From the NCBI RefSeq assembly GCF_003600895.1, contig NZ_QYRP01000002.1, positions 1,302,001-1,366,000 of the forward strand: a stretch of DNA of 64,000 nt, read 5' to 3'. Source of the DNA: Nocardioides cavernaquae (GTDB taxonomy: Bacteria; Actinomycetota; Actinomycetes; Propionibacteriales; Nocardioidaceae). The notes under the pieces are model-generated. The model was given only the letters and a program-made list of their open reading frames with translations, was not told the DNA's origin and made no database searches. Within the stretch, counting starts at the first letter, position 1; each line of letters opens with the position of its first letter. Shown one piece after another: positions 37,771 through 45,969 of the stretch. The translations under genes and the position numbers were made by a program.

Positions 37771-38817
37771 ATGAGTGCCAGCCCCGTCCGCCGTCCCCGT
37801 CCGGGGATCCGGGATGTCGCCGAGGCGGCGGGGGTCTCGGTCACGACGGTGTCGCACGCGCTGAGCGGCGCCCGCGCGGTCCACGCGTCGACCCGCGAGA
37901 AGGTGCTGCGTGCGGCCGCAGACCTCGGGTACGTCGCGGATCCCCGCGCCAGCGGGCTCCGCCGCAACCGGTCGTTCCTCGTCGGCCTCGTCGGCGACCG
38001 CATGGTCACCTCGCCCCACGCCAGCCGCATGGTGCTGGGTGCCCAGGAAGCCGTTGCGGAGCACGGCAGCCTGCTCGTTGCGCTGGACGCCGAGGACGAT
38101 CCGGAGCTGGAGGAGCGCCAGATCGGCTCGCTGCTCGCGCACCGCGTCGATGCGGTCGTCTATGCGCGGATGTTTCACCAGTTCGTCGAGGTCCCGGCGT
38201 CGCTCGCCGCGCTCCCTGTCGTGCTGCTCGACGCGTCGAGTGATGATCCGGCGGTGCCCTCGGCGGTGCCGGACGAGCAGGCGATCGCCGCGCTCATGGT
38301 GGGACACCTCCTCGCGCAGGGGCATCGACGGATCGGCATGCTGACCACGGTGGACCAGACGCCGGCCGCGTGGGGGCGCGAGCAGGGGTATGTGAGAACG
38401 CTGGCTGACGCCGGCATCGCGTACGACGACGCGCTGCTCCTGCAGTGCGCGACAGACACCGTCGCCGCCCGCGAGGCGGCGCTGCCGTGGCTGGCCCGCG
38501 ATGGCCGCCCGACCGCCGTCTTCTGCTTCAACGACCAGCTGGCGATGGGCGTCTACCAGGCCGCTGCCGCACACGGGCTGTCGATCCCTCGCGACCTTTC
38601 GGTCACGGGTGTTGACGACCTCGAGCTGATCTCCGCCGCGCTCGTGCCCGGCCTGACGACCGCGGCGCTCCCGCACCGCGAGATGGCCGGGTGGGCGGTC
38701 GCCGAGGTGATGCGGATGCTGACCGGCGAGGCCTCGGCGCCCGGCGCTCCACGTCAGATCGCGCTCCCGGCGACCCTGGTCGAGCGCGGCAGTGTGGCTC
38801 CGCCCGCTGGGCAGTGA
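37771..38817 (+). CDS. LacI-family regulator next to the levan genes
   Basis: 348-aa repressor: helix-turn-helix GIRDVAEAAGVSVTTVSHAL, then hinge and sugar-binding domain with FCFNDQLAMGVYQAAAAHG and VTGVDDLEL. ATG 37771 follows the ATPase stop by 46 bases; the longer frame overlaps that gene in another phase and is rejected. It converges with the lipoprotein GH32 gene (6 bases between stops). The nearest unassigned LacI-type operator is TTGCAAATCGTTTTGCAA at 40513, between that GH32 gene and the levansucrase gene. Confidence 0.9.
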   Translation: MSASPVRRPRPGIRDVAEAAGVSVTTVSHALSGARAVHASTREKVLRAAADLGYVADPRASGLRRNRSFLVGLVGDRMVTSPHASRMVLGAQEAVAEHGSLLVALDAEDDPELEERQIGSLLAHRVDAVVYARMFHQFVEVPASLAALPVVLLDASSDDPAVPSAVPDEQAIAALMVGHLLAQGHRRIGMLTTVDQTPAAWGREQGYVRTLADAGIAYDDALLLQCATDTVAAREAALPWLARDGRPTAVFCFNDQLAMGVYQAAAAHGLSIPRDLSVTGVDDLELISAALVPGLTTAALPHREMAGWAVAEVMRMLTGEASAPGAPRQIALPATLVERGSVAPPAGQ

Positions 38818-38823
38818 CTGCCG

Positions 38824-40404
38824 TCAGCGCATCCGCGAGACGGTGAACTCCCGCAGGTCGATGCGGCCGCCAGGGGCCTCCAGCGAGATCTGCCCGGGGG
38901 CATGGAAGGCGAGCGCGGACAGCGTCTGCTCGCCGTTCGCGTAGACCTCGATGGAGCCGGCATCGACGAGGACGTCGAGGACCAGGGCATCGGTCGGGAC
39001 CTCGATGGAGCGCGTGGTGCGGTATCCCGCCGGCATCCTCGCTGCGACGGCGTCGTGGCTGCGGTCCAGTGTGAGCAGTCCAGTCTTGCGGTCCCAGGTG
39101 AGCGTGGTCCCGGCGCCGGTTCCGGGGCCCTTTCCGGGGCCGAGGCGGAGCACCAGCCGGTCGGCCGGGTCGCGGTCGTCGGGGCGCGCCGCGATCCGGA
39201 GCCGGTACGCCGCGCCCTCCGGCTGCGGGAGCGCGTGCGCTGCGCCCGCGAAGACTCGGGGTTGGGCGCGCGTGGGGGTGTCCTCGAGTGTCGTCAGCGC
39301 GGCGGTCGGCCGGGAGCGCAGTCGCAGGTCACCGTGCTCGCGGACCAGCGTGAGATCCCGGACGGTCGACAGCATCCCGCCCGACCAGCCGCGGGTCGGC
39401 ACGTCATCGGCGTACTCCCAGTTGTTGAGCCAGCCGAGTGCCTGCCGGTGCTGGAGGCGCTCGCTCGCGGGGCGGCGCGGGTCGTCCCACGTCACCGCGG
39501 CGTACCAGTCGGGGCCTCCGTCGAGCCAGGCCGGCTCGGGCGTCGTTGCGGTGAAGGACGCGCCGTCCCAGGTGCCGGTCCAGTAGGCGAAGCCGGTGGT
39601 GCGTCCCTGAGCCGCACCGTTGGCGCTCGCGGCGAGGACCCAGGTCGTGCCGGTCTCGCCCTGCACCTGCATCGGGAAGAGGTCGGGGCACTCGAGCAGC
39701 CCGAGGTCGTCGCGCGCGAAGTCCGAGCGGAAGGTCCAGTGCAGCAGGTCGGGGGAGGTGTAGATGCCGAGCTTGTGTCCCTCGGCGAGGACCATCACCC
39801 ACTGGCCGTTGGCCTCGTCGCGGAAGACCTTCGGATCGCGCCAGTCCGGGGAGCCGGGGTTGTCCATCACCGGGTTGCCGGAGTACGCCGTGAAGGTCTG
39901 GCCGCCGTCGGTGGAGGAGAAGACCGACTGGCGCTGCACGCCCGCGTCCTGCTGGGTGACGAGTGCGACGACTGCGCCGGCTCCGAAGCCGGCGGTGTTG
40001 TCGGTGTCGACGACGGCGCTGCCGCTCTGGATGTCGCCGAGGCCGTTCGTGTACTTGTCGATCGCGACGCCCTCGCGGCGCCAGTGCACCAGGTCGGTGG
40101 AGGTCGCGTGCGCCCACGACGTCCCGTTTCCGTGCGGGTAGTCGGCGTTGTAGAGGTGGTAGAGGTGCCAGCGCCCGTTGAGGAAGAAGGGTCGCTGGGG
40201 GTCGTTCATCCAGTGCTCCGCCGGAGTCAGGTGGTACGCCGGGCGGCCAGGGTGCGGCGTACTCGCTGAGGGAGAGGCGGCACCGGGCGCGGGGTTGACC
40301 GGAGTAGGGGTCGAGGCGCTGCATCCGGCCAGGAGCAGCAGCAGAAGAGCGAGCAGTGGCGCGCTGCGCAATGCGTCGATGAGCGATGCGTCTTGTCGGT
40401 GCAC
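38824..40404 (-). CDS. Lipoprotein GH32 levanase/inulinase, cell-surface
   Basis: 526-aa GH32 enzyme with a lipoprotein signal: hydrophobic run to LAGC with Cys28, then a Pro/Ser/Ala linker to about residue 55. Motifs: HWMNDPQRP (Asp68), WRDPKVF near residue 178 and LECPDLF near residue 226. After the propeller there is a normal GH32 beta-sandwich but none of the extra modules of the 831-aa enzyme. It would cleave levan, inulin or sucrose at the cell surface. GTG 40404 has GGGAGG close upstream; a TTG 33 bases inside is an alternative. Divergent from levansucrase across an operator. Confidence 0.88.
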   Translation of the reverse strand: MHRQDASLIDALRSAPLLALLLLLLAGCSASTPTPVNPAPGAASPSASTPHPGRPAYHLTPAEHWMNDPQRPFFLNGRWHLYHLYNADYPHGNGTSWAHATSTDLVHWRREGVAIDKYTNGLGDIQSGSAVVDTDNTAGFGAGAVVALVTQQDAGVQRQSVFSSTDGGQTFTAYSGNPVMDNPGSPDWRDPKVFRDEANGQWVMVLAEGHKLGIYTSPDLLHWTFRSDFARDDLGLLECPDLFPMQVQGETGTTWVLAASANGAAQGRTTGFAYWTGTWDGASFTATTPEPAWLDGGPDWYAAVTWDDPRRPASERLQHRQALGWLNNWEYADDVPTRGWSGGMLSTVRDLTLVREHGDLRLRSRPTAALTTLEDTPTRAQPRVFAGAAHALPQPEGAAYRLRIAARPDDRDPADRLVLRLGPGKGPGTGAGTTLTWDRKTGLLTLDRSHDAVAARMPAGYRTTRSIEVPTDALVLDVLVDAGSIEVYANGEQTLSALAFHAPGQISLEAPGGRIDLREFTVSRMR

Positions 40405-40512
40405 GGTCCTCCCGAGAGTCGGTCCGGTCGGACAACGCTGAGGTAGGGAACGCCGCGGAGCCCGAGAGTGTGCGCCTCCGGATTCCGAAGGTGCACACCA
40501 AAGATAAGACTA

Positions 40513-40530
40513 TTGCAAATCGTTTTGCAA
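40513..40530. promoter_or_regulatory. LacI-type operator between surface GH32 and levansucrase genes
   Basis: TTGCAAATCGTTTTGCAA is an 18-bp palindrome with one mismatch and a central CG, the classical LacI/GalR form. TTGCAA at 40525-40530 and TAGCCT at 40549-40554, 18 bases apart, could be the levansucrase promoter, so a bound repressor would cover the -35. It lies 109 bases before the GH32 start and 96 before the levansucrase start and may control both. Confidence 0.7.
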
Positions 40531-40625
40531 ATTCTGCTGAGAATCCGCTAGCCTCGTGGACAGGGAACGCCGCGGCCGACTCGAGGGTCATGTCCTGACC
40601 ATCGAATCGAAGGCGAATTCACATC

Positions 40626-42194
40626 ATGAAGACACCTCTTGTGGGGCGCGCGGCTACCGCCGTCGCCCTCTCGCTGGCGACGGCCGCCTCCCTCCTGGCC
40701 GGCGCTGGAACCACCACCTCTGCGTCCGCTGCGGGCACCGACTTCCCGCAGCCGACCGTCCACACCCAGAAGGCGTACGACCCGGAGAAGTCCGACTTCA
40801 CCGCCCGCTGGACCCGCGCTGACGCGCGCCAGCTGAAGGCGATGTCGGACCCGGGCGCCCCGTCGCGCACCAACTCCATGCCTTCGGCGTACACGATGCC
40901 GGAGGTGCCCCAGGACTTCCCCGACATGAGCAACGACAAGGTCTGGGTCTGGGACAGCTGGCCGCTCACCGACGAGAAGGCCAACCAGTACAGCGTCGGC
41001 GGCTGGGAGGTCATCTTCTCCCTCGTCGCTGACCGCAACCTCGGCTTCGACGACCGCCACGTCTACGCCAAGATCGGCTACTTCTTCCGCAAGGCCGGCG
41101 TGCCGGCAGCCGAGCGCCCGCGCAACGGTGGCTGGACCTACGGCGGTCTGGTCTTCGATGACGGCGTCTCCGGCCAGATCTTCGATGACAAGTCCTTCAG
41201 CCACCAGACCCAGTGGTCCGGCTCCGCCCGCATCTTCAAGGGCGGCGAGATCAAGCTCTTCTTCACCGATGTCGCGTTCTACCGCAACAAGGACGGCTCG
41301 GACCGCAAGCCGTACGACCCGCGCATCGCGATGAGCCCCGGCAAGATCCACACCAACAAGAACGGTGTCTTCTTCACCGGCTTCTCCAAGGTCCACGACA
41401 TGCTCCAGGCCGACGGCAAGTGGTACCAGAACGGCGAGCAGAACCCGTACTTCAACTTCCGCGACCCGTTCACGTTCGAGGACCCGGCCCACCCTGGCAA
41501 GACCTACATGGTCTTCGAGGGCAACAGCGCCGTCACCCGTGGCGCGAAGGCCTGCACCGAGGCCGACCTGGGCTACCGCCCGGGCGACCCGCAGGCCGAG
41601 ACCGTGGACGAGGTCCACGAGAAGGGCGCGATGTACCAGATGGCCAACATCGGCCTGGCCGTCGCGGACAACAAGGAGCTGACCAAGTGGCACTTCCTGC
41701 CGCCGATCCACTCCTCCAACTGCGTCACCGACCAGACCGAGCGCCCGCAGATCTACATGAAGGACGGCAAGTACTACCTCTTCACGATCAGCCACCGCTC
41801 GACCTTCGCCTCCGGCATCGACGGCCCTGAGGGCGTCTACGGCTTCGTCGGCGACGGCATCCGCTCGGACTACCAGCCGATGAACCAGGGCTCGGGTCTC
41901 GTCCTCGGCAACCCGACGAACCTGAACTTCGCCACCGGCTTCCCGTTCGACCCGGACTACAACCAGCACCCGGGCCAGTTCCAGGCCTACTCGCACTACG
42001 TCATGCCGGGCGGCCTCGTGCAGTCCTTCATCGACACCATCGGCACGAAGGACGACTTCCGTCGCGGCGGCACCCTCGCCCCGACCGTGAAGCTCGACAT
42101 CGACGGCTCCTCCAGCTCTGTGGACTACTCCTACGGTGACGGCGGGCTCGGCGGCTTCGCCGACATCCCGTCCGACACCGAGTTCAAGAACTGA
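40626..42194 (+). CDS. sacB: GH68 levansucrase, secreted
   Basis: 522-aa exported fructosyltransferase that splits sucrose, releases glucose and builds levan (or hydrolyses it). Signal peptide of about 35 residues ending ASA. Catalytic triad by motif: nucleophile Asp110 in VWVWDSWPL, transition-state stabiliser Asp280 in FNFRDPF, and acid/base Glu372 in DQTERPQIY; the spacings 170 and 92 are close to those of Bacillus SacB (161 and 95). The codons are strongly biased to C-ending forms, suggesting high expression. It is followed by a strong terminator hairpin and preceded by a LacI-type operator. Inulosucrase specificity cannot be excluded. Confidence 0.93.
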   Translation: MKTPLVGRAATAVALSLATAASLLAGAGTTTSASAAGTDFPQPTVHTQKAYDPEKSDFTARWTRADARQLKAMSDPGAPSRTNSMPSAYTMPEVPQDFPDMSNDKVWVWDSWPLTDEKANQYSVGGWEVIFSLVADRNLGFDDRHVYAKIGYFFRKAGVPAAERPRNGGWTYGGLVFDDGVSGQIFDDKSFSHQTQWSGSARIFKGGEIKLFFTDVAFYRNKDGSDRKPYDPRIAMSPGKIHTNKNGVFFTGFSKVHDMLQADGKWYQNGEQNPYFNFRDPFTFEDPAHPGKTYMVFEGNSAVTRGAKACTEADLGYRPGDPQAETVDEVHEKGAMYQMANIGLAVADNKELTKWHFLPPIHSSNCVTDQTERPQIYMKDGKYYLFTISHRSTFASGIDGPEGVYGFVGDGIRSDYQPMNQGSGLVLGNPTNLNFATGFPFDPDYNQHPGQFQAYSHYVMPGGLVQSFIDTIGTKDDFRRGGTLAPTVKLDIDGSSSSVDYSYGDGGLGGFADIPSDTEFKN

Positions 42195-42234
42195 CCCGAG
42201 GACACCGCACGCGACCCACCGGTCGCATGTGGAA

Positions 42235-42262
42235 GGGCGGCCCCGCTACCGCGGGGTCGCCC
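42235..42262 (+). terminator. Terminator hairpin after levansucrase
   Basis: GGGCGGCCCCGC (42235-42246) pairs with GCGGGGTCGCCC (42251-42262) around TACC; 11 of 12 positions pair, with one G-T. It starts 40 bases after the levansucrase stop and runs into the end of the opposing mannitol dehydrogenase gene, so it may serve both strands. Confidence 0.75.
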
Positions 42263-43754
42263 TGTGTCGATCTTCAGGGTCGATTTTCGGTGTCGACTTC
42301 CGCACGGCTTCACGGGCGCCGCCGCGCCGGAGCACGGTCAGGGCCTCGGTGAACGCGTCGGCGAACCCGGGGCTGGCGGCCAGGTCGCCGAAGATCGACT
42401 CGTCGGCCAGGAACGCAGCCGGGTCCTCACGGCTCTGGAGCGCTCGCGCGGTGACTGCCTCGCGTCGCTGGTCGACGATCTCGATGGGGGCGCCCTGCTC
42501 GTCCTGGCCCTCGGCGTACCTGGCCCAGGCGGCGACGACGAGTGCCGACCGGTGGAGCTCGCCGCCGTGCTCGAGCTGGTGGCGGATCACCGGGAGCAGG
42601 AACGCCGGGACCCGGTCGGAGCTCTCGGCGCAGAGGCGCGCGAGGGTGTCGGCGACGTGCGGGTTCGCGAAGCGCTCGAGCAGCTGGTGCCGATAGGCCG
42701 CGAGGTCGACGCCCGGCAGCGGCGCGAGCGTCGGTGACCCCTCGTGCTCCAGGTAGCCACTCAGGAAGGCCACGAAGTCCGGGTCTTGTGCCGCCTCGTG
42801 CACGAAGCGATGCCCGGCGAGGTAGCCCAGGAAACCGAGCACCTGGTGGCCAGCGTTGAGCAGGCGGAGCTTCATCAGCTCGTACGCCGCGACGTCGGGG
42901 ACGATCTGCACGCCGGCGTCCTCGAGTGGCGGGCGACCAGAGCTGAACTCGTCCTCGAGCACCCACTGGGAGTAGGGCTCGCAGACGACCGGCCACGCGT
43001 CGTACATGCCGAAACTGGTGCTGAGCATGCTGCGATCGGCATCGGTCGCGACCGGCGTGATGCGGTCGACCATCGAGTTGGGAAACGCGACCTCAGCCGC
43101 GATCCAGTCGGCGAGCTCGGGGTCGCGGAGCCGGGCGAACTCAGTGATCGTCTGCCTGGCGAGGGCGCCGTTGCCCTGGATGTTGTCGCAGGACATCACG
43201 GTGAACGGCGGGGTCCCGGCGGTGCGGCGGCGCGCGAGTGCCTCGACGATGAAGCCGAACGCCGTGGTCAGAGTCGCGCCCGGGACCAGGTCAGCGGCGA
43301 GCGCGGGGGAGACGACGAGCGCGCCCGTTGCCGGGTCGGAGCTGTAGCCGCCCTCCGTGATGGTCAGCGACACGATCCGGATCTCCGGGCTTGTCAGCAG
43401 CTCGAGCACGGCCTCCGCATCGTCGGGGGCGTGGAGGAAGTCGATGATCGACCCGACGACCCGCGCCTCGACGGTGCCGTCGGGGTGATTCGTGAGGACT
43501 GTGTAGAGGCAGTCCTGCTCGGTGAGTGCGTCGCGCATCGCTGCGTCGTGGGGCAGCACGCCGATCCCGACGATGCCCCAGTCCTGCGCTTGTCCCTGGT
43601 TCAGGAGATCGTCGATGTAGACCGCCTGGTGCGATCGGTGGAAGCCGCCGACGCCGATGTGGGCGATGCCGGCAGTCACTCGTGCGTGGTTGTACGTCGG
43701 CACGGCCACGCGCGGGTCGAGGTCGCCGAGTGCGGTGGGAGAGAGGCGGGTCAT
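42246..43754 (-). CDS. Mannitol 2-dehydrogenase family protein
   Basis: 502-aa polyol-specific long-chain dehydrogenase that interconverts mannitol and fructose with NAD(H), or a related hexuronate/polyol pair. The Rossmann N-terminus has AHIGVGGFHRSHQAVYIDDLL; the catalytic region is YELMKLRLLNAGHQVLGFLGYLAG (lysine in MKLRLLN), typical of the family. ATG 43754 (MTRLSPTAL). It lies beside a DeoR regulator; TGCCCG-type palindromes precede both. In a locus full of fructose-releasing enzymes it could store or use fructose as mannitol, or feed external mannitol into fructose, which the two fructokinases would phosphorylate. Confidence 0.9.
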   Translation of the reverse strand: MTRLSPTALGDLDPRVAVPTYNHARVTAGIAHIGVGGFHRSHQAVYIDDLLNQGQAQDWGIVGIGVLPHDAAMRDALTEQDCLYTVLTNHPDGTVEARVVGSIIDFLHAPDDAEAVLELLTSPEIRIVSLTITEGGYSSDPATGALVVSPALAADLVPGATLTTAFGFIVEALARRRTAGTPPFTVMSCDNIQGNGALARQTITEFARLRDPELADWIAAEVAFPNSMVDRITPVATDADRSMLSTSFGMYDAWPVVCEPYSQWVLEDEFSSGRPPLEDAGVQIVPDVAAYELMKLRLLNAGHQVLGFLGYLAGHRFVHEAAQDPDFVAFLSGYLEHEGSPTLAPLPGVDLAAYRHQLLERFANPHVADTLARLCAESSDRVPAFLLPVIRHQLEHGGELHRSALVVAAWARYAEGQDEQGAPIEIVDQRREAVTARALQSREDPAAFLADESIFGDLAASPGFADAFTEALTVLRRGGAREAVRKSTPKIDPEDRHRATPR

Positions 43755-43791
43755 GCCTTCGAGTATCGGTCCGGGCTCCGGTCAGTGCCGA

Positions 43792-43830
43792 GCCCGAACG
43801 GGCAGCTGGAGCGACCAGTCTCTGCCCGAT
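43792..43830. promoter_or_regulatory. DeoR-type operators upstream of mannitol dehydrogenase
   Basis: GCCCGAACGGGCA (43792-43804) is a near-complete copy of the TGCCCG-NN-CGGGCA palindrome found upstream of the DeoR gene; TGCCCGAT (43823-43830) is a half-site 31 bases away. They sit 38-76 bases before the mannitol dehydrogenase ATG (43754, minus strand). Confidence 0.65.
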
Positions 43831-43864
43831 TGCCCCCCGCGCGTGGCGTTGGCTCAGGTAGTGT

Positions 43865-44629
43865 TCAGGCGCGGATGAGGCGCGGTCCGAGGGCCTCGTA
43901 GCGCGCGGCTTCACGGGGGCTGAGCTCGTGCCCGGTGACAATCGCTTCAAGCTCGCGGACCGTCGCGAACCGGCAGAAGCTGCTGGTCCCGAACTTCGTG
44001 TGTACGCCGACGAGCACGCGTCGCCGTGACCGCGTGACCGCCTCCTGCTTCACGGCGGCGACTGCCGGATCGGGTGTGGTCAGGCCGAGCTCTCGGGAGA
44101 TGCCGTTGGCGCCCAGGAACGCGAGATCGATGCTCAGCTCGGAGAGCATGCGGAGTGCCCAGTGGTCGACGGTGGCAAGGGTCCGCCCGCGCATGCGACC
44201 GCCGAGAACGAGCACCGTGATCCGCGAAAGCCCTGCCAGCGCTTGGGCTGTGGTCAGCGAAGGGGTGACGACGGTCAGCTCGGCGGATGTCTGCGCAAGC
44301 TGTTCGGCGACCAGTTGCGGGGTGAACCCCTCGTCGACGTACACGCTCTCGGCGCCCTGCAGCAGCGAGGCTGCCGCGACGGCGATTCGGCGCTTCTGCT
44401 CAACCTGCGAGGTGCTCCGGAGCGCTGCCGGCGTTTCGAAGCCTGTACTCTCCACGGCAACCGCGCCGCCGTGCACCCGGCGCAGCACGCCCCGGTCGAC
44501 CAGCACTCGGAGATCGCGTCGGATCGTCTCCGGTGCGACGCCCAGGTCAGTCACCAGGCTGGTCACATCGACGCCGCCCTTGGCGCGGGCGAGGTCGAGG
44601 ATCGTTGAGTGCCGCAGGCGCGCTTCCAT
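43865..44629 (-). CDS. DeoR-family transcriptional regulator
   Basis: 254-aa regulator. N-terminal helix-turn-helix with VTSLVTDLGVAPETIRRDL and the DeoR signature RRVHGGAV; C-terminal sugar-phosphate-sensing domain with VYVDEGFTPQLVAEQL, VLVLGGRMRG and FLGANGIS. ATG 44629 (MEARLRHSTI) is chosen; the upstream frame to 44689 would include the operators. DeoR proteins sense phosphorylated sugars, here perhaps fructose-6-phosphate or a mannitol-derived phosphate (inference). It is followed by the mannitol dehydrogenase gene, 110 bases downstream on the same strand. Confidence 0.9.
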   Translation of the reverse strand: MEARLRHSTILDLARAKGGVDVTSLVTDLGVAPETIRRDLRVLVDRGVLRRVHGGAVAVESTGFETPAALRSTSQVEQKRRIAVAAASLLQGAESVYVDEGFTPQLVAEQLAQTSAELTVVTPSLTTAQALAGLSRITVLVLGGRMRGRTLATVDHWALRMLSELSIDLAFLGANGISRELGLTTPDPAVAAVKQEAVTRSRRRVLVGVHTKFGTSSFCRFATVRELEAIVTGHELSPREAARYEALGPRLIRA

Positions 44630-44642
44630 GCATCGAGTGTGA

Positions 44643-44688
44643 TGCCCGAACGGGCGCGACGCCAGCCCGGGTTCTGCCCGACCGGGCA
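44643..44688. promoter_or_regulatory. Two DeoR operators upstream of the DeoR gene
   Basis: TGCCCGAACGGGCG (44643-44656) and the perfect palindrome TGCCCGACCGGGCA (44675-44688) lie 14 and 46 bases upstream of the DeoR start. Their centres are 32 bp apart, about three helical turns. The same motif precedes the mannitol dehydrogenase gene, so the DeoR protein probably controls itself and that gene. Confidence 0.7.
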
Positions 44689-44699
44689 AAAGTCGGGCC

Positions 44700-44755
44700 G
44701 TGTCGACACCGAGGTTGCGCCGTGTCGACGTCGAGGTTGCGACGTGTCGACAGTT
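44700..44755. repeat. 22-bp tandem repeat, 2.5 copies
   Basis: Units start at 44700, 44722 and 44744; each begins GTGTCGAC. The first two differ at three of 22 positions, and the third is a 12-base partial unit that reaches the stop codon of the following LacI gene. The period is two helical turns, and each unit carries the palindrome GTCGAC. It fills most of the gap between the DeoR promoter and the end of the LacI gene. Confidence 0.8.
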
Positions 44756-45764
44756 AAGAGCGAGGGGGAGCGGTCGAAGTCCGGATGACCAGCTCGTGGG
44801 GGATGACGAGGTTGTCGACGGGCGCGTGATCGAGCCGGCGCAGCGCCATGTTGGCAGCGGCCTCGCCCTGTGCGTCGACGTCCTGGCGGATGGTGGTGAG
44901 GCCCATGACTGCCGCGAAGGGGTGGTCGTCGATGCCGACGATGGAGACGTCCTCGGGCACGCGGAGCCCGGCTCGCCGGACGGCTTCCATGGCGCCGATC
45001 GCGATCTCGTCGGAGAAGCAGAGAATCGCGGTCGGGGGTTCAGGGAGGGCCATCAGCTCCTCGGCTCCGGCCGCTCCGTCGTGGGGAGTGAACGGCACGG
45101 ACACGACGTACTCGCTGCGGTCGGGGATGCCCGCCGCCGAGAGCGCCATCAGGTAGCCCTCGAGTCGCAGGACGTCCGGGGCCCAGTGGATCTCGCCGTA
45201 GTTCGTGGCGCGGATCAACGCGATCCGCTCGTGACCCAGTCCCACGAGGTGGTCGACTGCGGTGGCGGCGATCGCGCGGTCGTCGACCTCGACGTACGGG
45301 AAGTCGCGCACGCGACCGCCGGCGACGACGACCTCGACGCCGAGATGGTCCAGCCGGTCGACCTCCAGCTGCGGGAGAGGCAGCGCGATCAGCACCACGG
45401 CATCGACCTTGCGCCGTGTCGGGAGGTCGCGGAAGAAACGCATGCGGACCTCCTCGTCGCTGACCTGGTAGAGCAGGACGTCGAGATCGGCCTCGCGCAG
45501 CCGCCGTTCGATGGCAGCGAGCATCTCGCCGTAGAACCAGATCTGCGTCGCGGGTACGACGACACCGACGCGCCCCGTCTGGCCACTGGAGAGCCGTGAC
45601 GCCTCGGGGGAGATGACGTAGGCGAGCTCCTCGGCGATCTCGAGGATCCTTGCCCGCGTTGCCTCGCCGACTCCGGGGAGTCCGCGCAGTGCGCGCGAGA
45701 CCGTGGCCACCGAGACGTTCGCGCGTCGCGCGACGTCGGCCATGTTGATCTCGGAGCGGTTCAC
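44754..45764 (-). CDS. LacI-family regulator of module C
   Basis: 336-aa repressor: helix-turn-helix NMADVARRANVSVATVSRAL, then the ligand domain with ILCFSDEIAIGAMEAVRRAG and VGIDDHPFAAVMGLTTIRQD. GTG 45764 (VNRSEINMADV) is chosen; ATG 45743 is an alternative, and the frame to 45917 would cover the promoter region. It is divergent from the GH13 operon, with GCAAACGTTTAC in the 205-bp gap, so it probably represses alpha-glucoside use. Its C-terminal domain keeps the IRQD/DAQGEAAANMALRRL stretch seen in maltose- and cellobiose-type LacI proteins. Confidence 0.9.
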   Translation of the reverse strand: MNRSEINMADVARRANVSVATVSRALRGLPGVGEATRARILEIAEELAYVISPEASRLSSGQTGRVGVVVPATQIWFYGEMLAAIERRLREADLDVLLYQVSDEEVRMRFFRDLPTRRKVDAVVLIALPLPQLEVDRLDHLGVEVVVAGGRVRDFPYVEVDDRAIAATAVDHLVGLGHERIALIRATNYGEIHWAPDVLRLEGYLMALSAAGIPDRSEYVVSVPFTPHDGAAGAEELMALPEPPTAILCFSDEIAIGAMEAVRRAGLRVPEDVSIVGIDDHPFAAVMGLTTIRQDVDAQGEAAANMALRRLDHAPVDNLVIPHELVIRTSTAPPRS

Positions 45765-45878
45765 CACGCGGCTCAATCTAGACGGCTCATCTCTCCATTT
45801 CGGGGGCGTCCACGCGTCGGCGCTCGATGGAAGCAAGCGGTCGCTCGCCGCATGTTTCCCATTACTCGGGGGTAGTGG

Positions 45879-45925
45879 TTGACATGGGCATGTGACAGCC
45901 GCCACGATCCAACGCAAACGTTTAC
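45879..45925 (+). promoter_or_regulatory. Promoter region and LacI operator for module C
   Basis: GCAAACGTTTAC (45914-45925) is a 12-bp palindrome with one mismatch and the central CG of LacI-family operators. TTGACA at 45879-45884 is a -35 candidate upstream; no clear -10 is visible. Located between the divergent LacI gene and the GH13 gene. Confidence 0.6.
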
Positions 45926-45969
45926 GTGATCGTAGTCACCAATCCATGACAATGAGAAGGGCGATCCCC

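Noticed and set aside
44700..44755. Possible CRISPR array
   Set aside because: Direct tandem 22-bp units with no unique spacers and no cas genes nearby.
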